Shown: positions 8,655-16,919 of the stretch, one piece after another
How the letters are laid out: each line of letters begins with the position of its first letter
How positions within the stretch are numbered: position 1 is the stretch's first letter
Source of the DNA: Methanoregulaceae archaeon
GTDB taxonomy: Archaea; Halobacteriota; Methanomicrobia; Methanomicrobiales; Methanospirillaceae
Direction of reading: 5' to 3'
NCBI GenBank assembly: GCA_021371995.1
Contig: JAJFVA010000023.1
Coordinates: forward strand, 1 to 64,000
Length of the DNA stretch: 64,000 nucleotides
Translations under genes and position numbers: made by a program
Notes under the pieces: generated by a model
The model's input: only the letters and a program-made list of their open reading frames with translations
Databases searched by the model: none
Told to the model about the DNA's origin: nothing

Positions 8655-10256
8655 GTGATGAAATCAGGGCAGCGGATGGTCAGGTTCGGAGCCGGTATGC
8701 GGGATGAGGTGCCACCATCCGAGTTCGGAAACAAAGCGGCCAGTCTTGCGACCATGGCACTCCTGGGTGTCCCGGTACCGCCCGGATTTTCGCTGTCGGT
8801 CTCGGTCTGTGAAGAATATTATAAAAATGAACGAAGTCTTCCCGATGATTTTTCCGCACTCCTGAAGGGCGGGATCGAGTTTCTTGAACAGGCAGGTGGT
8901 TCCGTGTTCGGGGGAATTCGCAGGCCCCTGCTCGTCTCGGTAAGATCAGGTGCCCCCGTATCGATGCCCGGGGTGATGGACACCGTGCTGAATGTCGGAC
9001 TGAACAGGGAGACCCTGCGAGGACTCATCTTTCTCTCCGGCAATCCCAGGTTTGCCTGGGATACTTACCGGAGATTCCTCCTCGAGTTTGCAAAAGTCAT
9101 TGTACGTCAGGATCTCCGGCCCTACCATATGGCACTCCAGACCCTGCTTGATGCGGAAGGGGTTGCCGACCCGATTGAACTCAATTCGCGGAGTCTAAAA
9201 GATCTTGCCTTCCAGTACGAGCGTATCTTCTTGGCCGGGACTGGCAGGCGATTTCCATCGGATGTTCAGGAGCAGCTGGCATGTGCTGCAGAGGGAGTGA
9301 TCCGATCATGGACCAATCCGCGTGCTGAAGCATTCCGCAGGATGAACCTGCTCAGGGAAGTAAGGGGCACGGCTGTGACCGTCCAGATGATGGTATTCGG
9401 GAACATGGGGGCCCGATCGGGTGCAGGGGTGGCTTTTACAAGGAATCCGTGGCTCGGCACGGGGGATCTTCTGATCGATTTCAAATTCGGGGCCCAGGGC
9501 GAGGATGTTGTGTCTGGAGAACAGTCAGCTGCCACGCAGGCGGAGTTCGCGAGGGCAATGCCTGAGGTCTTCGATACCCTTGCAGAGATCGGAAAGAAAC
9601 TTGAGTTACATTACCGGGATATGCAGGACCTCGAATTCACGGTAGAGGAAGGAAAACTCTCTGTTCTGCAGGCACGTTCCGGAAAGCGATCCCCGTATGC
9701 AGCGCTGAAGATCGCGGTCTCGATGTGCCAGGAAGGGATCATAACCCCGTCTGATGTATCCTGGATGCTCAGGGAGGTGGATCTCGATGCCATCAGGGTG
9801 CAGACAGTAAAACCGGGCGACTACCCGGTCGCAGTGGGGATCCCTGCTTCGGGGGGGGTAGCTACGGGCATGATCGCTTTTTCAGGGGAACGTGCTGATC
9901 GGGAGGCCACGGAAGGGAACCCTGTCATCCTGGTCAGGGAGACAGCTTCTCCTGACGATCTTCCCGGCATCTCTGCTGCACGCGGGCTTCTTACTGTGCG
10001 GGGGGCCCGGACTTCCCACGCAGCCGTTGTTGCAAGGCAGATGGGAAAGATCTGTATAGTCCAGTGCGAGGGTCTCGAGATTGATATCGTAAGGAAACGG
10101 TGCATCATCAGTGGCCACGAACTGAGAGAGGGATCTGTGATCAGTATTGATGGGAATTCGGGAAACGTCTATATTGGCGCTGTGGAATGGTCTGAGGAGC
10201 GCCCGGAGGAGCTCATCAGCATTGTGCGGGAATGGGAAAGGGAGCAGCAGATGTAG
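8655..10256 (+). CDS. Pyruvate phosphate dikinase-like protein lacking the PEP/pyruvate domain
   Basis: 533 residues. It has the PPDK nucleotide-binding region: GNKAASLATMALLGVPVPPG near 24-43, VSVRSGAPVSMPGVMDTVLN, MVFGNMGARSGAGVAFTRNP and HYRDMQDLEFTVE. It also has the swivelling phosphohistidine domain (RGARTSHAAVVARQMGK, catalytic His455). The protein stops about 70 residues after that motif, so the roughly 340-residue C-terminal TIM barrel that binds PEP and pyruvate in true PPDK (about 880 residues) is missing. The stop codon is clean and no continuation follows. It could phosphorylate itself from ATP and hand the phosphate to another protein. Start GTG 8655 or ATG 8658. Confidence 0.85.
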   Translation: MMKSGQRMVRFGAGMRDEVPPSEFGNKAASLATMALLGVPVPPGFSLSVSVCEEYYKNERSLPDDFSALLKGGIEFLEQAGGSVFGGIRRPLLVSVRSGAPVSMPGVMDTVLNVGLNRETLRGLIFLSGNPRFAWDTYRRFLLEFAKVIVRQDLRPYHMALQTLLDAEGVADPIELNSRSLKDLAFQYERIFLAGTGRRFPSDVQEQLACAAEGVIRSWTNPRAEAFRRMNLLREVRGTAVTVQMMVFGNMGARSGAGVAFTRNPWLGTGDLLIDFKFGAQGEDVVSGEQSAATQAEFARAMPEVFDTLAEIGKKLELHYRDMQDLEFTVEEGKLSVLQARSGKRSPYAALKIAVSMCQEGIITPSDVSWMLREVDLDAIRVQTVKPGDYPVAVGIPASGGVATGMIAFSGERADREATEGNPVILVRETASPDDLPGISAARGLLTVRGARTSHAAVVARQMGKICIVQCEGLEIDIVRKRCIISGHELREGSVISIDGNSGNVYIGAVEWSEERPEELISIVREWEREQQM

Positions 10257-10257
10257 A

Positions 10258-11598
10258 CTACTGAGAGGATGGTTTTCCCTGCTTCAGTTTCCCTGCAAGG
10301 AACTTCATGAGGGGATACACCCCATCGGTCATCGGGTGCACTTCCATAAACTTCTCAAACTCATGCACCCCGATTCCTTCCCGCATAAGAAAAGCCTGGT
10401 ATGCCGTAATGACTCCTGCCGCGGGTCCCACTGCCTCGACACCGCAGAGCTTCCCGGTTTCAGGATCAATACTCACCTTCGCAAACCCTGTCATCCCGGA
10501 TGGCACCGACCAGAATGTGCCTGGTCCGGCAGGACCCGGGAGTGACGCCGTGGCAGCGCAGGAAGTATCTGTTTCAACAAATGCATATTCATTGAAGAGG
10601 CTCATGGACTGGGGAATTGCGGTGTAGTCCATGACCTCATCCCTGCCGAGTATGTTTTCAGCAGCAACAATACCCTCGCGCCGTGCAACCGGTGTCAGGA
10701 GGGGTGAACCGGTCACATCGCCGCAGGCATAGACCCCTTCCACACTGGTCCTCATCCGCATATCCACAACGACCTCGCCATTTCCGCGCTTTTGGACCCC
10801 TGTAAGCATCTCTGACCGGGGTACAAGGCCGGCCGCAATAAAAACCGCATCACAGGGAATCTCGAATGAGCCGTCACACCCTCTCAGATGCACCAGTGAG
10901 ATCTCGTCCTCCCTATCGATCGAAAGGAGAGTGGTATTCTCATGGATGCAGGTATGTTCCAACTCCTTTCGTACGAGGGGCAGAAGTTTCGGGTCAAGAT
11001 TCTTTAACAGTGCACTCCTGCTCACAATGTGGATATGGCTTCCGAATTCCTGGAAGATGTAGGAGAACTCGGCGGCCATTATTCCCCCGCCAATGATAAC
11101 CATCTCCTCCGGCAGTTCAGGCATCAGGCTGATGGTGTGGGGGGTATAGATCCCCTCTGCTTTGATACCCGGCACATCCGGTATGGCGGGACGGGACCCT
11201 GTTGCGGCAACGATCGCATCTGCAGGAATGCTCTCCCCGTCAATAAAAACCGATTTTCCATCAATGCGTCCCTCCTTCCCGTAGAGGATGGTGACACCGG
11301 CACCGCGGGTCTCTGCATCGAGAATCCCAGCAATCTGATCCTGGACTGCCTTCATTTCAGAGAGAAGCCTGGGAAAGCGGATGCAGGGGACAGCATCGAC
11401 GATCCCCAGCTCGTGCAGGTGGCGTGCAGAGGTGACCGATCGTGCCGCCTCGTTGAGAGCACAGACCACCATGCACCCATAGTGGAGGCACTGGCCGCCA
11501 ATGCCATTTTTTTCCACGAGCGTGACTTCACGTCCGCCAAGGGCCAGAGTTATGGCAGCGGTTCTTCCGGCAGGTCCTCCCCCAAGAACAACAATCAT
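10258..11598 (-). CDS. FAD-dependent pyridine nucleotide-disulfide oxidoreductase, dihydrolipoamide dehydrogenase-like
   Basis: 446 residues. The N-terminal FAD-binding dinucleotide fold is GGGPAGRTAA, followed by a redox-active disulfide CLHYGC. The fixed C-x4-C spacing is that of class I reductases, but the usual GGTCLNxGCIPSK is changed to GGQCLHYGCMVV. The NAD(P) fold is IIGGGIMAAEFSYIF and the second FAD segment is YACGDVTGSPLLTPVA. The C-terminal interface domain ends with EVHPMTDG, resembling the HPT signature that supplies the catalytic histidine. No 2-oxoacid dehydrogenase genes are near. The substrate is unknown; a lipoamide, CoA-disulfide or other thiol reductase is possible. It ends 1 nt from the convergent PPDK-like gene. 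Confidence 0.85.
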   Translation of the reverse strand: MIVVLGGGPAGRTAAITLALGGREVTLVEKNGIGGQCLHYGCMVVCALNEAARSVTSARHLHELGIVDAVPCIRFPRLLSEMKAVQDQIAGILDAETRGAGVTILYGKEGRIDGKSVFIDGESIPADAIVAATGSRPAIPDVPGIKAEGIYTPHTISLMPELPEEMVIIGGGIMAAEFSYIFQEFGSHIHIVSRSALLKNLDPKLLPLVRKELEHTCIHENTTLLSIDREDEISLVHLRGCDGSFEIPCDAVFIAAGLVPRSEMLTGVQKRGNGEVVVDMRMRTSVEGVYACGDVTGSPLLTPVARREGIVAAENILGRDEVMDYTAIPQSMSLFNEYAFVETDTSCAATASLPGPAGPGTFWSVPSGMTGFAKVSIDPETGKLCGVEAVGPAAGVITAYQAFLMREGIGVHEFEKFMEVHPMTDGVYPLMKFLAGKLKQGKPSSQ

Positions 11599-11607
11599 GC
11601 CCCTTAC

Positions 11608-12558
11608 CTAGAGTATCTCCACGCCCTCGTCCATCGGGACAGCGAGGATGTCACCAGTAGTGGCATTCACTTCCACGATCTTTTTACCCCGTACCTGCCA
11701 GACCGGTACGAATACCTGAGCTAGATCAAGCTGGATATCCTTTTTGTCCGGCCTGATAACCTTCTCCTCGTAAAAGATGGCATCACCCTTTACCTGCTTG
11801 ATCCTCACCTGCTTTGTCAGCTGATCGATCAGGTCCTTGTACAGCTGTTCGGCGGCATCCTCCTTTGAGATCTTGGGCTTCACGACCTCGGAATCTGCGG
11901 GGATTTCCCTCTCGGCAACAGCACTCCCGTCAAGCTCTAACCTGATTCCATTGATGGCATTGATAGCCCCCGAACCGTCCCCATCGAACAGCACCCGGTG
12001 ATCTTTATACACCTGCTCCCCGGAACTGATATAGTGGAAGAACCAGTGGGGCATGAAACGGAGCGTTGTATTTCCCGATACCCCCGCAATCTTTTCGGCA
12101 GCCTGCCTGCCCACCTTGATCGGGAGGTGTGGTATTGTGATTCCTGAAGGGACCCCGGTCTGTTGCTGGCTCTCCTGTGCAGGCGAAGCCTCTTTTAGGG
12201 CAGAAGCAAAAGAGAGCGAAAGGGTTCGCGAAAGAACCCGTGCCAGGGCAGCTTCACCGGCATACCTGACAAACTCTTTCACACCCCAGACGATACAGTT
12301 CTCTGTCATTACCTTTTCTTCGAGTGAAAAAACAAGTTTCCTGCATTCCTGTTCCTTATCGTCAACTTTCAGGCTGAAGCGGGTCCGGTCGAACTCTTCG
12401 ATTTCTGAAATGTCATTTGAGCAGAGCACAAGGAGCACTTCTCCCTCGCGCATCGCTGAAAAGTCGACAGGAGCTTCCACCTCCTGTGTCTCAAAACCTG
12501 CAGTTTCAAGGATTGCCTTTACTGCATTTCCCGCGTTTTCCCGCAATTTTCCTTCCAT
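11608..12558 (-). CDS. Uncharacterised 316-residue protein with PepSY-like C-terminal end
   Basis: I do not recognise a named family. The protein is soluble, with no signal peptide or membrane segment. The middle part contains FMPHWFFHYIS, and the C-terminal ~100 residues end in VFVPVWQVRGKKIVEVNATTGDI, which resembles PepSY-type folds where a strand pair ends in 'vNA.TGei'. It lies 9 nt upstream of the flavoprotein reductase on the same strand, so the two are probably co-transcribed. Start: ATG 12558; a TTG one codon earlier is also possible. The promoter would face the divergent NrpR gene across only 63 nt. Confidence 0.6.
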   Translation of the reverse strand: MEGKLRENAGNAVKAILETAGFETQEVEAPVDFSAMREGEVLLVLCSNDISEIEEFDRTRFSLKVDDKEQECRKLVFSLEEKVMTENCIVWGVKEFVRYAGEAALARVLSRTLSLSFASALKEASPAQESQQQTGVPSGITIPHLPIKVGRQAAEKIAGVSGNTTLRFMPHWFFHYISSGEQVYKDHRVLFDGDGSGAINAINGIRLELDGSAVAEREIPADSEVVKPKISKEDAAEQLYKDLIDQLTKQVRIKQVKGDAIFYEEKVIRPDKKDIQLDLAQVFVPVWQVRGKKIVEVNATTGDILAVPMDEGVEIL

Positions 12559-12621
12559 CAACCATACATTTCCTCCATCTTATAGAACAATTTTTCTATT
12601 GCGATGATCGATGAATAATTG

Positions 12622-13368
12622 ATGAATCTTCCCCTGAAGTTTGTCAGCCATAAGATCGAAGAGTATGCGATGCAGGTTACCTATGATCCCAGGAATGGAA
12701 CCGGCCGGTTCGTGTACAATCTTTCATTGATCGACACAAAAGACCTTGAGAGGGCTATCGCTGTCTACAAGGACGCCTTCAAGGCAGGGGTGTGTGTAAG
12801 CGGGCTTGTCCGGTTCGTTTCCAGCGGCGGGGAAGTGGGCGATTTCCCAATCCCGGAAGGGAAGACCGGGATTGTTACCGTGTGCAGCACAACCCTGGAT
12901 GGTATCCTGATGCACCGGGGCGTGCCTTTGAACCCTATCGGGGGAGGTGTGGTTGAGATCGAGCAACGGATCCCGAGAAGGTTTACCCACTTGATCCTCT
13001 ACCAGCATACCACAATCGATCCCCTCCAGGTGCTGATCTCCCAGGAGATCACATCAATAACCGATGTTATGCGGAAGGGGAGCGGTAATATCCTTGCAAA
13101 CATCCGGGAATGCCACATGGAAGCCGAGCATCTCGTCGGGCAGGTGATGGATGATTTGATTGGATCTCCTTTCACCGGAATTCTTGATATCGGACCTCCG
13201 AACAGTCCGGCACTTGGAGTCCAGGTGAATCCACAATATATGGGTATTGTTGCGCTGGGTGGTACAAATCCGATGGCGGCCATCAGGGAAGCCGGGATCG
13301 AGATAACCATCCACGCAATAAAGGGGCTGCTTGATATCGGGATGATGTCTGAAATCCTGGATTACTGA
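12622..13368 (+). CDS. NrpR (DUF128) regulatory domain protein without HTH
   Basis: 248 residues that match a single NrpR regulatory domain (DUF128): segments PEGKTGIVTVCSTTLDGIL, GVPLNPIGGGVVEI, GSGNILANIRE and the C-terminal MAAIREAGI. Full NrpR repressors of nitrogen genes in methanogens have an N-terminal winged helix plus one or two of these domains, which sense 2-oxoglutarate. Here no DNA-binding part precedes the domain, so it resembles the NrpRII type that acts with a separate HTH-bearing partner. No nitrogen genes are adjacent. Start ATG 12622 (TTG 12619 is an alternative). Confidence 0.85.
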   Translation: MNLPLKFVSHKIEEYAMQVTYDPRNGTGRFVYNLSLIDTKDLERAIAVYKDAFKAGVCVSGLVRFVSSGGEVGDFPIPEGKTGIVTVCSTTLDGILMHRGVPLNPIGGGVVEIEQRIPRRFTHLILYQHTTIDPLQVLISQEITSITDVMRKGSGNILANIRECHMEAEHLVGQVMDDLIGSPFTGILDIGPPNSPALGVQVNPQYMGIVALGGTNPMAAIREAGIEITIHAIKGLLDIGMMSEILDY

Positions 13369-13378
13369 TCCCTCTCTG

Positions 13379-14152
13379 TTATTCCCAGTTTGAAAAGAAG
13401 TTCCAGTACATGGTGAAAAAACGTATAAATCCCACCGATTCTGAGTAGAGGGCGGTAAAACCTTCGTCCTTTGATCCCATCACGACTATGGCCATTTTCT
13501 TGTCAATAATAAAGACGCCTCCTGCCAGCCATTTCTGCCCTGTTTCCCTGGGCGTCTCTTTCGGAGGAGCCTTGATAACAACGTTGATATGATCCGGGAG
13601 GGGAGCGGTCCATCCGTCGGTAATGATCTCCACCCTCACTCCCTTTTTCAGAGAGAGCAGTTTTTCGATCAGTTCTGCCTTGAGGTGGTCCCAGTAAAAT
13701 ATGATCAGGATGCTCTCTTCTGCCCCCTGGAGTAGTTCCAGTAAGCGTGCCCGGATATGTTCATCGCCGTGTATGCTCCAGATCAATTCCTGGTCTTCCC
13801 GTTCGATCCGTGAAGACAGGGAATAAATCCTGTTCAGGACTTTTTTTGCCCTTGTTGCATCGTTCTCTACCGATTGAAGGAGACTTTCGATTGCCTCGTC
13901 AGGGCGCTTGGGATTGAAACGTTTTGGCGATGTATTCGACACCGATACCAGTTGTTTCTGGGAAAGACGCTCGAGTACAGGGTAGACCGATGCGCGGGGA
14001 ACCCCGGACAGCTCATGAATCTCGGTTGCGGTCGCTCCTGATGCCTGGAGCAGGGCGATGTATACAAGCGCTTCATACTTTGTAAGTCCCAGGGATTTGA
14101 GTAATTCAGCAATTGCCCCCGCTTGTGCTCCCGGTTCCGCCATTGAATACAT
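13379..14152 (-). CDS. TrmB-family transcriptional regulator
   Basis: 257 residues. An N-terminal winged helix spans about 13-70: LGLTKYEALVYIALLQASG, ATEIHELSGVPRASVY (recognition helix region) and VLERLSQKQLVSV, all typical of TrmB. It is followed by a short coiled segment and the phospholipase-D-like TrmB effector domain (residues ~110-255), which often senses sugars. It is divergent from a surface protein gene, and a perfect 9-bp inverted repeat sits between them (14175-14196), a likely binding site for this regulator. An alternative start is ATG 14143. It ends 10 nt from the convergent NrpR domain gene. Confidence 0.9.
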   Translation of the reverse strand: MYSMAEPGAQAGAIAELLKSLGLTKYEALVYIALLQASGATATEIHELSGVPRASVYPVLERLSQKQLVSVSNTSPKRFNPKRPDEAIESLLQSVENDATRAKKVLNRIYSLSSRIEREDQELIWSIHGDEHIRARLLELLQGAEESILIIFYWDHLKAELIEKLLSLKKGVRVEIITDGWTAPLPDHINVVIKAPPKETPRETGQKWLAGGVFIIDKKMAIVVMGSKDEGFTALYSESVGFIRFFTMYWNFFSNWE

Positions 14153-14174
14153 ATATATAGGGTCCGTTATTAAA

Positions 14175-14196
14175 TGTTGTTATCATAATAACAACA
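14175..14196. promoter_or_regulatory. Inverted repeat, probable operator between TrmB and S-layer-type gene
   Basis: Perfect arms TGTTGTTAT (14175-14183) and ATAACAACA (14188-14196) are separated by four bases. The site is 12 nt upstream of the surface protein start and 23 nt upstream of the regulator start, so a bound dimer would block both. TATA-like sequence TATATATA lies at 14151-14158 inside the same short gap. Confidence 0.65.
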
Positions 14197-14207
14197 AGTG
14201 AAATACT

Positions 14208-15482
14208 ATGAAAATCACTCGTTTGGCAATTTTGGTCATTTTAATTGGTCTAATAGTGTCACCTGTGCTGGCGGGGACAAAATATTTGTCTGGCGGACCT
14301 GACATCACGGCGGCTATCGCAGGAACGAATGAGTTCTCTCCGGGCCAGGATGCGGTATTCAAAGTGAATATTGAAAACAGGGGGCTTATTGATATCAAGT
14401 TTGTCCAGTCAGGGATTGTCGAGAGGGATGATCTTCCCAATACCGCCAAACTTGTAAGGGCTACCCTGCTGCCGGGTGATGCACCGATATCGGTTAAATC
14501 GGATCCCCAACTCGTGGGGGATATTGCCGGAGGAAAAAGTGTCCAGGTCCCGTTCGTTGCAAAAATCGATGAGAATGCACCGGCAGGAGAATATATTCTC
14601 CCCCTTGTTCTTCAGTATACCTATCTGAGGAACGCCGAGCAGTACGGGCAGGACAGTATCACTTATACCTACAAGGAGGTGAATGAGACTATCGACCTTC
14701 CCGTCCGGATAAAACCCGAGGCTTACGTGTCCGTTGAGTCCTTTAGTGCCGAGCACCTGAATGCCGGAAACGAGGGATACCTTGTGATGCAGCTGAAAAA
14801 TATCGGACATGTGAATGCGGCATCTGCCGTGGTCAAAATAGCACGGAATGGTAACAGTCCAGTCATCCCCACGGACAGTAGTATCTACATCGGCAATTTC
14901 CCAATCAATGGGTCATTGGATACAAGGTTCAAGGTCTCGATCTCACGCGAGGCAGGTGACCAGAGTTACCCGCTTGATGTTTTCCTTGTGTATGAAGATG
15001 AATCGGGGGAACAGACAACATCGAAAGTCACCACCATAGGAGTTCCGGTCAAGGGAAAGATCAGTTTTGTCGTCACAACAGATCCCGAGCCGGTCATGGC
15101 AGGGAATAAGCAGGTGATTGAGGTCGCTTACCAGAACACGGGTTTGGGCACGGCATACAGTGCCCAGTCCCGCATCAGTGCGGTGGATCCTTTCACCAGC
15201 AATGATGACACGGCATTCCTGGGAGATCTTGAACCGGGGGAGACTGCAGTCGCGCGATATGAGGTGAGCGTGGACAAATCAGCGACTGCAAAGGAGTACG
15301 GCCTCGATTCAGAGATACGGTACCGTGATGTGCTTGGAAACAGCCAGATCTCAGACACCATGAAGGTGAAAGTTGCTGTGGAAGAACCCTCGCAGGTTAT
15401 GACGGTCCTTGTCGTGGTGGTCCTTATCGGGGCAGTGGCAGCGGCAGGTTATTATTTCTTTGTAATAAAAAAGAAGAAGTGA
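14208..15482 (+). CDS. COG1361-type S-layer/CARDB-like surface protein, membrane anchored
   Basis: 424 residues: a signal peptide (about 1-22, ending SPVLAG), a long extracellular region of beta-sandwich repeats, and a C-terminal membrane helix (about 397-419) followed by KKKK. The ectodomain shows the CARDB-style phrases GQDAVFKVNIENRG, NEGYLVMQLKNIGH and GNKQVIEVAYQNTGLG, repeated roughly every 130 residues. Such proteins are exported and anchored with the body outside; ligand or adhesion functions are assumed but not shown. It is divergent from the TrmB gene with an operator-like repeat between. It overlaps the PGI gene by 4 nt, an odd pairing that may only mean shared transcription. Confidence 0.85.
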   Translation: MKITRLAILVILIGLIVSPVLAGTKYLSGGPDITAAIAGTNEFSPGQDAVFKVNIENRGLIDIKFVQSGIVERDDLPNTAKLVRATLLPGDAPISVKSDPQLVGDIAGGKSVQVPFVAKIDENAPAGEYILPLVLQYTYLRNAEQYGQDSITYTYKEVNETIDLPVRIKPEAYVSVESFSAEHLNAGNEGYLVMQLKNIGHVNAASAVVKIARNGNSPVIPTDSSIYIGNFPINGSLDTRFKVSISREAGDQSYPLDVFLVYEDESGEQTTSKVTTIGVPVKGKISFVVTTDPEPVMAGNKQVIEVAYQNTGLGTAYSAQSRISAVDPFTSNDDTAFLGDLEPGETAVARYEVSVDKSATAKEYGLDSEIRYRDVLGNSQISDTMKVKVAVEEPSQVMTVLVVVVLIGAVAAAGYYFFVIKKKK

Positions 15483-16183
15483 TGCAAGGCTGGTCGGGTC
15501 CCATGCCTGAACCCGAAATAAGGCAGGTCGGGGATATGCGGCAGGTGCTGGCCTCTCCTGACTGCCAGGAGACAGGGCCACTCTATTTTATGTACCGTGA
15601 CCTTGCTTTGACCCATTCCGACCGGCAATGGCTGAGGTCGCACCACCTGAGATATGACATCACTGCAATCATCTCCCGCGACATCTGCGGTGAGCGGGTG
15701 AAGACAAAAGGGCATTATCACCCCGCCTCACCCCACGGACCGGGATATCCAGAGATCTATGAGGTTCTTATCGGGCATGCTCATTATCTCCTTCAGGACA
15801 GGAGCCTTTCGGATGTGCTGCTCGTGGATGCCCACGAGAGGGATATCGTTATCATCCCGCCGGGATACGGGCATGTATCCATCAATGCCGGGGACTCCGA
15901 CCTTATCATGGCAAATATCGTCTCTACGGCTTTTGAAAGTGAATACGACGAATATGAAAAGAAGCGGGGTGCCGCATATTACGAGCTTGCCGATGGTTCT
16001 CTCATAAAAAATCCGGCGTATTCGAATGTTCCCGATCTTCGGATCAAAAAAGATGTGAAACTTCGTGGATCGCTGCATCTGCCTGCCGATAGCATCTATG
16101 AAATGGTGGGGACCGATCGTCTCAACTTCTTAAATCACCCGGAAAAAGCAGCAGGTCTCTTCAGGGAAGCCCTGAAAGATTAG
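15479..16183 (+). CDS. pgiA: Archaeal cupin-type glucose-6-phosphate isomerase
   Basis: 234 residues of the cupin PGI family, unrelated to the bacterial/eukaryal enzyme. The metal-binding set is visible: His79 and His81 in TKGHYHP, a glutamate in PEIYEV (about 92-95) and His132 in PPGYGHV. It interconverts glucose 6-phosphate and fructose 6-phosphate. Start: an ATG at 15479 overlaps the previous stop; two adjacent Met codons are not present in the genome, so 15479 or ATG 15482 are the choices. Its 3' end overlaps the convergent nadE by 23 nt. Confidence 0.93.
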   Translation: MMQGWSGPMPEPEIRQVGDMRQVLASPDCQETGPLYFMYRDLALTHSDRQWLRSHHLRYDITAIISRDICGERVKTKGHYHPASPHGPGYPEIYEVLIGHAHYLLQDRSLSDVLLVDAHERDIVIIPPGYGHVSINAGDSDLIMANIVSTAFESEYDEYEKKRGAAYYELADGSLIKNPAYSNVPDLRIKKDVKLRGSLHLPADSIYEMVGTDRLNFLNHPEKAAGLFREALKD

Positions 16184-16913
16184 GCGGGTTCATCCGCTTG
16201 TGACTGCTCTTTTTTACGAGAGCAAGAACTCTCTCCTCGGTCGGGTTCGTGCTGTTCCAGCCGTTCTTTTCAAGTGCTCTCAATGCCGTGTCAATTTCGT
16301 AGTAGGTTATTCCAAGCTCGGCTTCATCACTCTGGCCTGCCCAGAGTCCTGCCGAGGGAGTTTTTTTGATTATGCGTTCAGGTATCCCGATTTCACGGGC
16401 GTATTCGAAGATATCGGTCTTATAGAGATGGATTATTGGCTGAAGATCGGCTGCGTTGTCCCCGAATTTGGTACAGTAGCCGAGAAGGTATTCAGTCCGG
16501 TTCGATGTGCCACATACGAGCAGGCCGTCCCTGTTTGCATAATAATAGAGGATCACCATGCGGGTCCTAGCCATAAGATTCCCAAGAAGATGCGGCGTTT
16601 CTGAATATCCGGCCATATTGCGGTAGGCTGACAGAACCGGCTCGATGCTCATGACCTGGTGATGCATGCCAAGGGTCCTGCAGAGGTCCGATGCATCTGC
16701 AATATCCTCATGATGCGTCACCGATGTTGTGAGGGTGAGACCGTGCACCCTGTCACCGCCAACTGCCCGACAGCACATTACCGCCGAGACGGCCGAATCA
16801 ATCCCTCCGGAGACCCCGATCACGATACCCTTTGCCCCACTGCTCCAGACCGCATAGCGGATCATCTGCTCTATCTGTCCCAGTGCGCAGCCATGTTCAG
16901 TATCCAATTTCAT
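16161..16913 (-). CDS. nadE: NAD+ synthase (ammonia-dependent)
   Basis: 250 residues. The ATP pyrophosphatase P-loop is SGGIDS at 35-40. Downstream motifs include GTSNRTEYLLGYCTKFGDNAADLQPI, here in two parts (GTSNRTEYLLGY and KFGDNAADLQPI), and KTPSAGLWAGQSDE, all typical of NadE. It amidates deamido-NAD with ammonia; no N-terminal glutaminase domain is present. The gene lies 6 nt downstream of the potassium channel gene on the same strand and its 3' end runs 23 nt into the convergent pgiA. Confidence 0.95.
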   Translation of the reverse strand: MKLDTEHGCALGQIEQMIRYAVWSSGAKGIVIGVSGGIDSAVSAVMCCRAVGGDRVHGLTLTTSVTHHEDIADASDLCRTLGMHHQVMSIEPVLSAYRNMAGYSETPHLLGNLMARTRMVILYYYANRDGLLVCGTSNRTEYLLGYCTKFGDNAADLQPIIHLYKTDIFEYAREIGIPERIIKKTPSAGLWAGQSDEAELGITYYEIDTALRALEKNGWNSTNPTEERVLALVKKSSHKRMNPPNLSGLP

Positions 16914-16919
16914 TCACTC

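Noticed and set aside
10147-11724. Plus-strand frames opposite the flavoprotein reductase (10147-10545, 11029-11724)
   Set aside because: They are antisense to a gene with clear FAD, NAD and disulfide motifs.
15479-16183. A functional link between the S-layer-type protein and PGI because their genes overlap
   Set aside because: Overlap alone is common in this genome; no domain suggests a shared process.
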